From Gracilibacillus dipsosauri (GTDB taxonomy: Bacteria > Bacillota > Bacilli > Bacillales > Amphibacillaceae), in NCBI RefSeq assembly GCF_003176895.1, contig NZ_QGTD01000011.1, positions 62,001 to 126,000 of the forward strand: DNA of 64,000 nucleotides. Direction: 5' to 3'. How positions within the stretch are numbered: the stretch's first letter is position 1; each line of letters begins with the position of its first letter. The notes beneath the pieces were generated by a model. The model was not told the DNA's origin, made no database searches, and saw only the letters and a list, made by a program, of their open reading frames with translations. Of this stretch, positions 45,059-53,970 are shown piece after piece. A program made the position numbers and the translations under genes.

Positions 45059-45096
45059 CGCATCCGCTAAAAGACGAGCGAATGCGAGTGTTTTTC
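45059..45096 (+). terminator. Third leader terminator
   Basis: CGCATCCGCT pairs with AGCGAATGCG (one mismatch) around AAAAGACG, followed by AGTGTTTTTCT. It lies 115 bases before the bmrC start. Confidence 0.65.
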
Positions 45097-45144
45097 TAAT
45101 CGATACAAGAGATTGTTTCATGTGATCAGAAAGGGGTGGATAAT

Positions 45145-45186
45145 ATGAAGGAACTCGAATGGGAGGATCGTTATGGAGGTAGTTAG
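45145..45186 (+). CDS. 13-residue possible second leader peptide
   Basis: A 13-codon frame (MKELEWEDRYGGS) starts ten bases after AAGGGG and ends 24 bases before bmrC. It may be a second upstream frame affecting bmrC translation, or chance. Confidence 0.35.
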   Translation: MKELEWEDRYGGS

Positions 45187-45210
45187 CTAATGTGATGAGG
45201 AGGAGTAACA

Positions 45211-46959
45211 ATGTTTAGTGTAATGAAAAAATTATCATGGTATTTTAAAGAACAATGGGTGCGTTACATACTTGCTATTCTCGCACTGACGACATCAAGC
45301 TTATTATTTATCATTCCACCTATGATTGTGGGAGATATTATTGATGCCATTCAGACGAATCAGCTTAGCTATCAAGCATTAGCGCAAGCGACATGGCTGT
45401 TTGTCATTTTATTAGTCGTGATCTATCTCTTATCCTTCTTCTGGGGACATACGTTGTTTGGAAGAGCGATATTTTTAGAGAGAACATTACGTTCAAAACT
45501 AATGCATCATTTTATGAAAATGACGCCATCCTTTTATAGTCGTTACCGTACAGGAGATTTAATGGCACGGTCTACGAATGATTTACGAGCAGTGGCGACA
45601 ACAGCTGGATTTGGGATTTTAACACTAATCGATTCAACGGTTTTTATGGCATTCATCATTGGGGTGATGTTTGTTGTGATTGATTGGAAATTAACGCTTG
45701 CTGCTTTAATTCCTCTACCTGTTATGGCATTAATAATGCAAAAATACGGTGCCAAGATCCATACAAGGTTTATGAAGGCACAAGCATTGTTTAGTGAATT
45801 AAATAATAATACGTTGGAATCGATCCAAGGTGTACGTGTTATTCGAGCATTTACCCAAGAAAAACAAGACGAACATCGCTTTAATGAAAAAGCAGAGGAA
45901 GTTTTTCAAAAAAATATTGCAGTTGCAAAATTAGATGCGCTTTTTGAACCAACTATCAAAATATTAGTAGGTTTATCCTACACCATTGGGTTAGGCTATG
46001 GTGCTTATCTAGTTATTCATGGGGATATTACGATAGGGCAGCTCGTCACCTTTAATGTGTATTTAGGAATGCTAATTTGGCCGATGTTTGCAGTAGGAGA
46101 ATTAATTAATGTAATGCAACGAGGGAATGCATCACTGGATCGAATTGAAAATGTACTTGAACAAAAAGCGGATGTAAAGGATCCTTCAAAACCAATAGAG
46201 GTTAAAGCACCAGAGAACATCGTGTTTCAAGACCTTTCTTTTCAATATCCAGAAACAGATGCTATAGACTTGAAGAATATTAATCTTGAAATAACAAAGG
46301 GTGAAACTATTGGTATTGTAGGCATGACTGGAGCGGGTAAAACAACGCTTGTCAAGCAGCTTTTGAGAGAGTATCCGCCTGCTAAAGAAGGGAAACTTTT
46401 TATCAATCGTACACCTATTGAAGAGATTGCCTTAAAGAAAACAAGAGGCTGGATTGGTTATGTACCACAGGATCATATTTTATTTTCGAAAACGGTAAGA
46501 GAGAATATTATGTTCGGTCATGCGGAAGCGACGGAGAAGGATATACAGCATATCTTAGAGGCTGCATCCCTACTAGAGGATATCGAGAATTTACCTCAAG
46601 GCTTAGAGACACTTGTCGGGGAGAGTGGTGTCACCCTGTCAGGTGGACAGAAGCAACGGGTTTCGCTGGCGAGAGCCTTAATAAAAAATCCGGAAATTTT
46701 AATTCTAGATGACTCCTTATCGGCAGTAGATGGAAAAACCGAAGCAAATATTATTAAACATTTAAAACAAGAACGTGCAGGGAAAACAACGATTATTGTG
46801 GCGCACCGTCTATCTGCTGTAAAGCATGCCGATCAAATATTGGTCTTGGAAGACGGACAAATAAAGGAGCAAGGAAGACACGATGAGCTGATGCTTGAAC
46901 ATGGTTGGTATTATCACCAATTTCTAATCCAGCAAATGAAGGGAGGGGAAACGGCATGA
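45211..46959 (+). CDS. bmrC: Multidrug ABC exporter subunit BmrC (YheI)
   Basis: A 582-residue half-transporter, the size of B. subtilis BmrC (585 aa). Six membrane spans (about 15-300) precede the ATPase domain: Walker A IVGMTGAGKTT, signature LSGGQKQR, Walker B LILDDSLSAVD and H-loop IVAHRLSAV. The catalytic Glu after Walker B is Asp, the degenerate-site mark of BmrC. It overlaps bmrD by four bases (ATGA), so they are translationally coupled and should form the BmrCD heterodimer exporting drugs. The start follows GAGGAGGAG. A 496-base leader with a small peptide and three terminators controls it. Confidence 0.87.
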   Translation: MFSVMKKLSWYFKEQWVRYILAILALTTSSLLFIIPPMIVGDIIDAIQTNQLSYQALAQATWLFVILLVVIYLLSFFWGHTLFGRAIFLERTLRSKLMHHFMKMTPSFYSRYRTGDLMARSTNDLRAVATTAGFGILTLIDSTVFMAFIIGVMFVVIDWKLTLAALIPLPVMALIMQKYGAKIHTRFMKAQALFSELNNNTLESIQGVRVIRAFTQEKQDEHRFNEKAEEVFQKNIAVAKLDALFEPTIKILVGLSYTIGLGYGAYLVIHGDITIGQLVTFNVYLGMLIWPMFAVGELINVMQRGNASLDRIENVLEQKADVKDPSKPIEVKAPENIVFQDLSFQYPETDAIDLKNINLEITKGETIGIVGMTGAGKTTLVKQLLREYPPAKEGKLFINRTPIEEIALKKTRGWIGYVPQDHILFSKTVRENIMFGHAEATEKDIQHILEAASLLEDIENLPQGLETLVGESGVTLSGGQKQRVSLARALIKNPEILILDDSLSAVDGKTEANIIKHLKQERAGKTTIIVAHRLSAVKHADQILVLEDGQIKEQGRHDELMLEHGWYYHQFLIQQMKGGETA

Positions 46960-48980
46960 ACAAACAAACAACAGAAAAGCGACTATTTCAATATGCGCTT
47001 TATTTTAAGAAGACAATTATTATTGGATTGGTCTGTTTAATGTTTGCCGTAGCATTTGAATTAAGTGGACCGTTTATCGCTAAGCGACTAATTGATCAGC
47101 ATATAGTCGGTGTAGAAAATCATTATGTTATCACAGACAGTCAAGATGGTGTTGATTTGGAGGGAAAGCATTATGTCCGAGTAGACAGAGCAAAAGGTAA
47201 GAATCCAACACCTGATGTGACATTATTTCAGGATGGATTAACCTTTTATTTATTAGAAGGAAAGGTTCCATTACAATCCACGATCAAAGATGTAAATGGT
47301 TCCGCAGTCACATTAGCATATCAAGAGGAAAGCATAGAAGTGGCTGGAGAGAAATTATCGGCTACGGAAGTTTTCGCTTTTTTCAAAGGAGAGATGAAAC
47401 CGGTCATCTGGTTACTTGTCCTCTATATGGCACTCATCTTACTCGCTTCCATCTTTGTATATTATAAAACTTATTTATTACAATATGCTTCCAACCGTAT
47501 TATTCAAAAAATGCGTAAGGATGTTTTTCATCATATCCAAAGGCTACCAATCCAATACTTTGTGGATCAACCAGCAGGTAAAATCGTAGCAAGAGTGACA
47601 AATGATACAGAAGCAATACGAGAATTATATGTGAAAGTGTTAGAGGTATTTGCCTCTGGGATAATATATATTTTTGGTATTTATGTTGCCTTATTTCTCT
47701 TAGATGTTCAATTGGCGTTGATCTCCTTAGTATTAGTCCCGATTCTATATATTTGGATGAAGGTATACAAAAAAATTGGAGGCCATTACAATCGTATCAT
47801 TCGAGAAACAAACAGTAATATTAATGCAAATATCAATGAATCGATCCAAGGAATGACTGTTATTCAAGCTTATGATCAGACTGAGCGAATGCGACAAGAG
47901 TTTGAGGTTTTGAATGAAAAGCAATGCACTTATCAAACAAAGATGAACACATTTAATGCGATGTCTTCGTTTAACTTAGTAGATCTATTAAGAAATATAG
48001 CATTTGTTGCATTTATCTTATATTTTGGTACCCACGCATTAGATGGAGTAACTATTGCCTCCGCTGGTTTACTGTATGCGTTAGTGGACTTATTGACCCG
48101 TTTATTTGAACCAGTCAATCAAATCGTAAGTCAGCTTGAGCAATTGGAACAGGCCAGAGCCTCTGGAAGTAGAGTATTCCATTTACTCGATGAAAAAACA
48201 GAGGACATGAATGATCGTCGAATCTCTCGTTATCACGGTGAGGTGCAATTTGAAAATGTTTCTTTTGCGTATAAAAAAGAGGAGTATGTACTAAAGAAAA
48301 TTAGCTTTAATATAAAGCCAGGGGAAACGGCTGCATTTGTAGGACACACTGGATCTGGAAAAAGTACGATTATGAATCTGCTTTTCCGATTTTATGATCC
48401 AACAAATGGACGCATACTTATTGACGGGGAAGATACGACAACCTACGCCAAGCAACAAGTAAGACAGCATATTGGCATTGTATTACAAGATCCATTTATT
48501 TTTACTGGTACGGTTCTATCTAACATAACGATGAATGATCCTTCTATTAGTAAGGAGACAGCAATAGAAGCATTAAAAGCAGTAGGAGCTGATCGTTTTA
48601 TTGAAAAACTTCCACGAAAATATGAAGAACCTGTAAAAGAAAAAGGAAATGAATTCTCAACAGGTCAACGACAGCTCTTATCATTTGCACGAGCGCTTGC
48701 CTTTGATCCAGCGATTTTGATCCTAGATGAGGCGACCGCGAATATTGATACAGAGACAGAAGGGCTTATTCAAGAGGCTCTCGAAGTTTTAAAAGAAGGG
48801 AGAACGACCTTAATTATTGCGCATCGATTATCCACTATCCAACAGGCTGATCAAATCTTTGTATTGAAACATGGGCAAATCATAGAGACGGGGAACCACC
48901 AATCACTCCTAGAAGCTGAGGGAGAATACTTCAAGATGTATGAAATGCAGCTAGGTAGAAACAACGAAAATGCTTCATAA
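46956..48980 (+). CDS. bmrD: Multidrug ABC exporter subunit BmrD (YheH)
   Basis: A 674-residue half-transporter, matching B. subtilis BmrD (673 aa). Between the first and second spans lies a hydrophilic insert (about residues 50-145, DSQDGVDLEGKHYVRVDRA onward), the extracellular domain typical of BmrD. The ATPase domain has Walker A FVGHTGSGKST, signature FSTGQRQL and canonical Walker B LILDEATANID with the catalytic Glu, and H-loop IIAHRLSTI. It therefore supplies the active ATP site of the pair. The start is ATG 46956 after GGGAGGGG; upstream in-frame codons lie inside bmrC. No terminator is obvious before the ROK gene 73 bases on. Confidence 0.88.
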   Translation: MNKQTTEKRLFQYALYFKKTIIIGLVCLMFAVAFELSGPFIAKRLIDQHIVGVENHYVITDSQDGVDLEGKHYVRVDRAKGKNPTPDVTLFQDGLTFYLLEGKVPLQSTIKDVNGSAVTLAYQEESIEVAGEKLSATEVFAFFKGEMKPVIWLLVLYMALILLASIFVYYKTYLLQYASNRIIQKMRKDVFHHIQRLPIQYFVDQPAGKIVARVTNDTEAIRELYVKVLEVFASGIIYIFGIYVALFLLDVQLALISLVLVPILYIWMKVYKKIGGHYNRIIRETNSNINANINESIQGMTVIQAYDQTERMRQEFEVLNEKQCTYQTKMNTFNAMSSFNLVDLLRNIAFVAFILYFGTHALDGVTIASAGLLYALVDLLTRLFEPVNQIVSQLEQLEQARASGSRVFHLLDEKTEDMNDRRISRYHGEVQFENVSFAYKKEEYVLKKISFNIKPGETAAFVGHTGSGKSTIMNLLFRFYDPTNGRILIDGEDTTTYAKQQVRQHIGIVLQDPFIFTGTVLSNITMNDPSISKETAIEALKAVGADRFIEKLPRKYEEPVKEKGNEFSTGQRQLLSFARALAFDPAILILDEATANIDTETEGLIQEALEVLKEGRTTLIIAHRLSTIQQADQIFVLKHGQIIETGNHQSLLEAEGEYFKMYEMQLGRNNENAS

Positions 48981-49053
48981 ACATTTACGAGATGAAGCGA
49001 TAGCGGAACCATGTTATACTTAATGAAGTATCTTAAGAAAGTTGGGGAAAAGC

Positions 49054-50241
49054 ATGCAGCGCGGCAGTTTTCAATGGATGAAATCCTTAAATAAAGCAAT
49101 CATTTTAAACAAAATACGGACATCAGGTTCTATCTCGCGGGCTCAAATTGCTAAAGAAACGGAGCTCACACCACCAACTGTTGGAACAATCGTGAAAGAG
49201 CTTTTGGATCAGGAATTGATTAAAGAGAGTGAGCTAGGAGAATCCCAAGGTGGGAGAAAACCAACCATGCTTGTATTAAATACAACAGGTTTTCACATTA
49301 TCGGGATTGATGCTGGGCCTAGTAATATCTTATTTATTTTGTCTGACCTGTCAGGAAATGTAGTAGATAAGATTGATAGAGAGATCGGAAATCCAATAAA
49401 TGAAACAAAATTTCTTGAGCTTCTCACACATGGTGTGCAGCAATTGATCGAACAAAATTCTCAATTAAAGTTTATCGGAATCGGAGTAGCTATGCACGGG
49501 GTAGTAGATTCTGAAGCAGGATTGGCTATTTTTGCCCCTAATTTACAACTACGAAACATTCCTATTAAACAACATCTAGAATCTACCTTTGATATGGAAG
49601 TAAAGGTAGAAAATGATGCAAAATCACTCGCCCTCGGAGAGGCATGGTTTGATGACAATCAAATATCATACAAAAGTATGGTAGCAGTAAATGTTGGTCG
49701 TGGAATCGGTGCTGGTATGGTGATTAACGGGAAAGTCTACAATGGAGAGCATGGTATAGCTGGTGAGATTGGTCATATGATGATTGATATTAATGGCAAG
49801 AGATGTACATGTGGTAACAAGGGCTGCTTACAAACACTAGCTTCAGGTCCAGCAATAGCCGATAGAGCGATGGAATTATTGAAACATGGAGAGAAAAGTG
49901 TACTGGCGGAGCACCAAATAGTCACTGCCAAAAAAGTTTATGAAGCAGCGGAACAGGAAGATGTTTTAGCGAAGCAGTTATTATATGAAACAGGAGTCTA
50001 TCTCGGCATTGCCTTTACGAACCTTATCCATATCTCGAACCCGAGTAAGATTATTATCGGTGGTGGAGTTTCCAAAGCTGGTAAGCACCTCTTAGCGCCA
50101 ATAACGGAAACAATTAGAAAAAGGGCTATATCAGAAAAAGCGCAGAACACTCCTGTTACGATTTCTACATTAGGGGATTATGGGTCTTCCTTAGGTGCGG
50201 TTGGACTCGTTTTAAGTGAACTTTTTGAACCGAATGTATAA
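49054..50241 (+). CDS. ROK-family transcriptional repressor
   Basis: A 395-residue regulator of the XylR/NagC type. The N-terminal winged helix has GSISRAQIAKETELTPPTVGTIVKEL. The ROK domain has an ATP-site-like GIDAGPSNI, EVKVENDAKSLALGE and EHGIAGEIGHMM, and the zinc motif CTCGNKGCLQT, with Q at the usual Glu position. Such proteins repress sugar genes and release DNA on binding sugar. The likely start is ATG 49054; the Shine-Dalgarno sequence (TTGGGGA) is weak. It precedes an AraC gene and the galactan operon, so it may control them. Confidence 0.88.
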   Translation: MQRGSFQWMKSLNKAIILNKIRTSGSISRAQIAKETELTPPTVGTIVKELLDQELIKESELGESQGGRKPTMLVLNTTGFHIIGIDAGPSNILFILSDLSGNVVDKIDREIGNPINETKFLELLTHGVQQLIEQNSQLKFIGIGVAMHGVVDSEAGLAIFAPNLQLRNIPIKQHLESTFDMEVKVENDAKSLALGEAWFDDNQISYKSMVAVNVGRGIGAGMVINGKVYNGEHGIAGEIGHMMIDINGKRCTCGNKGCLQTLASGPAIADRAMELLKHGEKSVLAEHQIVTAKKVYEAAEQEDVLAKQLLYETGVYLGIAFTNLIHISNPSKIIIGGGVSKAGKHLLAPITETIRKRAISEKAQNTPVTISTLGDYGSSLGAVGLVLSELFEPNV

Positions 50242-50346
50242 CTAATCAATAGGTGCTGAAATGTTAGAACTTCCTTTCATTAATGAGTAAAATGTCCTAT
50301 AATAGTGAGTGTTTAGAACAAATCTTAATGAAAAGAGTTGTTACGA

Positions 50347-51186
50347 TTGACGGAGAAATTACGATATACCTTTTCTATTTCGGAGAACCCTTTGCCTTTA
50401 TATATCGAGAGTATTGGCTATAACCCTGAAGAGCTAGACTTTGATCGTCCAGAAGGCTATCCTTACTATCATTGGTTACAAACAGTGAAAGGGGAAGGGA
50501 TGATTGAATTGGCTAATCAAACCTTCTCACTACCTGTTGGAAAAGGAGTATTGTTAACCCCATATACGCCACATAAGTATTACTCTGACCATGATGCAGA
50601 GGAGCTTTGGGAAACCTATTATATTACTTTTACAGGTGCCGCGATTGATCCGATCCTTAATTCTCTTGATATGAACTATTCTGCCTTTTACGAAGAAACT
50701 GATAATATATCATTTCCTCTTCATATTGAGAATATATTGAAGAAGCTTGTCAATGATGATGCCCCACATCATTTAGCCTACGAAACTTCAGCTGATTTGT
50801 ATCAATTTTTAATGCATCTTAAAAAATTTGGGAAAGTGAATAATCAGCTATCGATCTTGCAGTCGTTTGAGAAAATTAGATATATCGTAGAATGGTTAGA
50901 ACAAGTATACCCACAAGATATTGGCTTAATGGAGATTTCGGAAAAAGCAAAGGTAAGCTCACAACATCTAAATACGATGTTTCATGATACTTTTGGCATA
51001 AGTCCATATTCCTTCTTAGTGCAATTAAGAATAAGGGAAGCAAAAAGAATTTTAATCACCAATCCAGAGCTATCGCTAAAGGAAATTGCGAAAAAGGTTG
51101 GCTTTAATGCGGTTAGCCATTTTGTCACAACCTTTAAGAAAAGAGAAGGAGTTACACCTAGTATGTATCGAAACCTGCATCAATAG
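50347..51186 (+). CDS. AraC-family regulator, probably of the gan operon
   Basis: A 279-residue regulator with an N-terminal cupin-like domain (GYPYYHWLQTVKGEGMIEL, SLPVGKGVLLTPYTPHKYY) and two C-terminal helix-turn-helix motifs (LMEISEKAKVSSQHLNTMFH; LKEIAKKVGFNAVSHFVTTFKK). The start is TTG 50347, nine bases after AAAAGAG; TTG 50338 touches that site. It is transcribed in the same direction as ganS and ends at a terminator about 100 bases before it. Neighbouring position suggests activation of galactan genes. Confidence 0.88.
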   Translation: MTEKLRYTFSISENPLPLYIESIGYNPEELDFDRPEGYPYYHWLQTVKGEGMIELANQTFSLPVGKGVLLTPYTPHKYYSDHDAEELWETYYITFTGAAIDPILNSLDMNYSAFYEETDNISFPLHIENILKKLVNDDAPHHLAYETSADLYQFLMHLKKFGKVNNQLSILQSFEKIRYIVEWLEQVYPQDIGLMEISEKAKVSSQHLNTMFHDTFGISPYSFLVQLRIREAKRILITNPELSLKEIAKKVGFNAVSHFVTTFKKREGVTPSMYRNLHQ

Positions 51187-51206
51187 GATGCAGGTTTGTT
51201 TTTTGA
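51173..51206 (+). terminator. Intrinsic terminator between AraC and ganS
   Basis: AACCTGCATC pairs with GATGCAGGTT around AATAG and continues TGTTTTTT. The stem starts inside the AraC gene's last codons. Confidence 0.9.
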
Positions 51207-51305
51207 AAGTAAGTTAGAATAATTTAATATATAATTAATTCTGAAATCGCTTTATAATAAGCTGTAGAGAGATAATTAAAATAATTTATTAAGGAGGTCA
51301 TGAAG

Positions 51306-52586
51306 TTGTTCAAAAACAAAACTTTATGGGGTTTATTATTAATTGTGTCATTTGTACTACTTTTAGCAGCATGTGCTCCAGAACGAGAAGGGGCAGAGGA
51401 AGCAAACGGAACAGATGAAAGTAAAAATAATTCGGAAGAATCAGGGGAATCAGACAAGCCTGAAAAACTAGTTGTTTGGATAAATGATGAAGATATTGCA
51501 GAAGATGTTTCCAAGCAAATGTTTGAAAAATATACCGAAGAAACAGGTATTGAAATCGAATATAAAAGGGTTGCCATACCAGATCAGGTTCAAGAATTAG
51601 CTTTAGCCGGACCAACTGGAGATGGACCAGATTTGTTCTTCCAGCCACAGGATTCTTTAGGTGATATCGTTGCCCAAGGTCTTGCTGTACCGATAGAATA
51701 CACTGACGAAGAAAAGGGTCAATTTACAGACGTTGCCATGGATGCCTTTACTTATGATGGCGATATCTACGGTGCTCCTGTCGCAATCGAAACCTATTTT
51801 ACTTTCTATAATAAAAGTTTAATAGATGAAGCTCCAGAAACGATTGAAGATGTGTTTAATATGTCAAAAGAACTAACAGATGCAAGTAAAGATCAATATG
51901 GATTTCTTATTTCACCAGAATTTTATTATCTCTATTCCTTTATGAATGCTTACGGAGGGTATGTGTTCGGTGAGGAAAATGGTGTATATGATCCAACTGA
52001 TATTGGTTTAGACAATGAAGGATCAATCGAAGGATTGAACAAGTATAAAGAGTTTATTGATGCAGGGTTACTTCCTAAGACATTGACTGTAGACATACTT
52101 GATGGTCTTTTCAAAGAAGGAAAAGTAGGGATGGTTGTCAGTGGTCCGTGGAATATGCCGATCTATAAGGAAGCATTAGGAGAAGATGTAGCTACTGCAC
52201 CACTTCCGAAAATGAATGGAGAAGTTGCTCCTTCCTTTGTAGGTGTTAAGTCTTGGTTAGTATCCTACTTTAGTGATAATCAAGAATGGGCAGCTGATCT
52301 TGCGAAGTTTATGACAAATGATGAAAATTCACAAGTTTACTTTGATGTAACAGGTGAATTACCACCAAGACCAGAGATTTTGGATGCAGTGAACGATCCG
52401 ATGTATGCAGGTTATACAGAACAAGTTCCACACGGTACACTAATGCCTAATATTCCTGAAATGTCCCCAGTATGGGATATGGATACGGCAATCGAATTGA
52501 TCAATAATGGTGCAAAAGTAGAGGAAGCTGTTCCAGAAACAGTGCAATCCATTAAAGACAAAATTGCCGCATCTGCATCACAGTAA
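51306..52586 (+). CDS. ganS: Galactooligosaccharide-binding lipoprotein GanS
   Basis: A 426-residue MalE-like solute-binding lipoprotein, the first gene of the galactan uptake operon (GanS, formerly CycB, in B. subtilis). The signal peptide ends LLLAAC with the lipidated Cys at residue 23. The mature part has the MalE-type pattern KLVVWINDEDIAEDV, a GPDLFFQPQDSLG ligand loop and VSGPWNMP. TTG 51306 is preferred, eight bases after AAGGAGG; ATG 51300 is only two bases from it, but translation from it would give the same mature protein. Assignment rests on the permeases, GH53 and GH42 that follow. Confidence 0.85.
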   Translation: MFKNKTLWGLLLIVSFVLLLAACAPEREGAEEANGTDESKNNSEESGESDKPEKLVVWINDEDIAEDVSKQMFEKYTEETGIEIEYKRVAIPDQVQELALAGPTGDGPDLFFQPQDSLGDIVAQGLAVPIEYTDEEKGQFTDVAMDAFTYDGDIYGAPVAIETYFTFYNKSLIDEAPETIEDVFNMSKELTDASKDQYGFLISPEFYYLYSFMNAYGGYVFGEENGVYDPTDIGLDNEGSIEGLNKYKEFIDAGLLPKTLTVDILDGLFKEGKVGMVVSGPWNMPIYKEALGEDVATAPLPKMNGEVAPSFVGVKSWLVSYFSDNQEWAADLAKFMTNDENSQVYFDVTGELPPRPEILDAVNDPMYAGYTEQVPHGTLMPNIPEMSPVWDMDTAIELINNGAKVEEAVPETVQSIKDKIAASASQ

Positions 52587-52595
52587 TGATAAATG

Positions 52596-52620
52596 AGTGG
52601 AAAGGATATTCTTTTCCACT
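52596..52620 (+). other. Intercistronic hairpin after ganS
   Basis: AGTGGAAAG pairs with CTTTTCCACT around GATATT, followed by CTCCATTTTT. It may stabilise ganS mRNA and lower permease expression. Confidence 0.65.
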
Positions 52621-52662
52621 CTCCATTTTTCTAAAGCTAGTAAGACGAAAGAGGTGGATTTG

Positions 52663-53970
52663 ATGCCTAGTAATGAAGCTAGTATTGAAATGAAAGAAAA
52701 AAAGCTTAATCCTACCATTGCGATGGTGTTATCGATTCTCCTAGCAGGATTAGGCCAGATATATAACAAGCGTTATATAAAGGGAATTTCTTTTATTGTA
52801 TTGGAAATTGCCTTTATTGTAGCGACTTTTGATTTTCTATGGCTAGGTTTATGGGGGATTATTACATTAGGAACGATACCAGGTGTGGACCATTCTATAT
52901 TTTTATTAGTCTATGGAATTGTCGCATTGATTTTACTAGCATTTGCGGTTACTTTTTATGTTTTTAACGTACTAGATGCTAGAAAGCAAGCAATCAAATT
53001 GAACAATGGCTGGGAGCCACCGACATTTTCACAGGCCGTAAAAAACGGATATGATAAAGCTTTTCCTTATATTATGACAGCTCCGGGGTTAATCCTATTA
53101 ATTTTTACGGTTGTTTTTCCGTTACTATTTGCCATTGCATTAGCCTTTACAAATTATGACTTGTATAATTCTCCTCCAAGAAATCTCGTGGAGTGGGTTG
53201 GGCTGAGCAATTTCTTAGACCTAGGTACGGTAGATATCTGGAAAAATACCTTTGCAAGTGTATTTACATGGACAATTGTCTGGACGATAGTGGCAACTTC
53301 GTTTCAAATCGTTGTTGGATTAATTCTTGCAGTATTAGTCAATGACAAACGAATTAAATTTAAGAAAACGATACGAACTATTTTAATTTTGCCATGGGCC
53401 GTTCCTGGATTTGTCTCGATCTTAATTTTTGCAGCAATGTTCAACGATGAATTCGGAGCGATAAACCAGGATATCATTATTCCTTTGATAGGTGGCGAAG
53501 GTTTACCTTGGCTGACAGATCCTTTCTATACGAAAATTGTTTTAATTCTTATTCAAACATGGTTGGGATATCCTTTTGTTTTTGCATTATTTTCAGGTGT
53601 GCTTCAGAGTATATCCTCTGAATGGTATGAGGCAGCAGAGGTGGATGGAGCAACTCGTTGGCAAAAATTCCGTCACATTACCTTACCACATGTTTTATTT
53701 GCAACAGCACCACTATTAATTATTCAATATACAACGAATTTTAATAACTTTAATATTATTTATTTATTTAATGAAGGTGGACCAGCAGTGCAAGGTCAGA
53801 ATGCCGGAGGAACGGACATTCTTATTTCATGGGTATATAAATTAACCTTTGAAACAAATGACTATAGTATGGCTGCAGCTATTTCCTTAATTATCGGTTT
53901 GATCGTTTCGATTTTTGCGATTTTCCAATTCAGAAGAACAAGCTCATTTAAAGAGGAGGGGAACATGTAA
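52663..53970 (+). CDS. ganP: Galactooligosaccharide permease GanP
   Basis: A 435-residue MalF-like permease, near the size of B. subtilis GanP (418 aa). It has two or three extra N-terminal membrane segments (NPTIAMVLSILLAGLGQIYN onward, about 20-115) before the six-span core, as in the MalF/GanP group. The EAA loop is YEAAEVDGATRWQKFRHITLP. The start is ATG 52663 after GAGGTGG. It overlaps ganQ by one base. No ATPase gene follows, so the shared ATPase MsmX is the likely partner. Confidence 0.88.
   Translation: MPSNEASIEMKEKKLNPTIAMVLSILLAGLGQIYNKRYIKGISFIVLEIAFIVATFDFLWLGLWGIITLGTIPGVDHSIFLLVYGIVALILLAFAVTFYVFNVLDARKQAIKLNNGWEPPTFSQAVKNGYDKAFPYIMTAPGLILLIFTVVFPLLFAIALAFTNYDLYNSPPRNLVEWVGLSNFLDLGTVDIWKNTFASVFTWTIVWTIVATSFQIVVGLILAVLVNDKRIKFKKTIRTILILPWAVPGFVSILIFAAMFNDEFGAINQDIIIPLIGGEGLPWLTDPFYTKIVLILIQTWLGYPFVFALFSGVLQSISSEWYEAAEVDGATRWQKFRHITLPHVLFATAPLLIIQYTTNFNNFNIIYLFNEGGPAVQGQNAGGTDILISWVYKLTFETNDYSMAAAISLIIGLIVSIFAIFQFRRTSSFKEEGNM

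Noticed and set aside
44843-45211. 122-codon minus-strand frame opposite the bmrCD leader
   Set aside because: It runs through repeat and terminator sequences; plus-strand promoter, small frames and terminators explain the region better.
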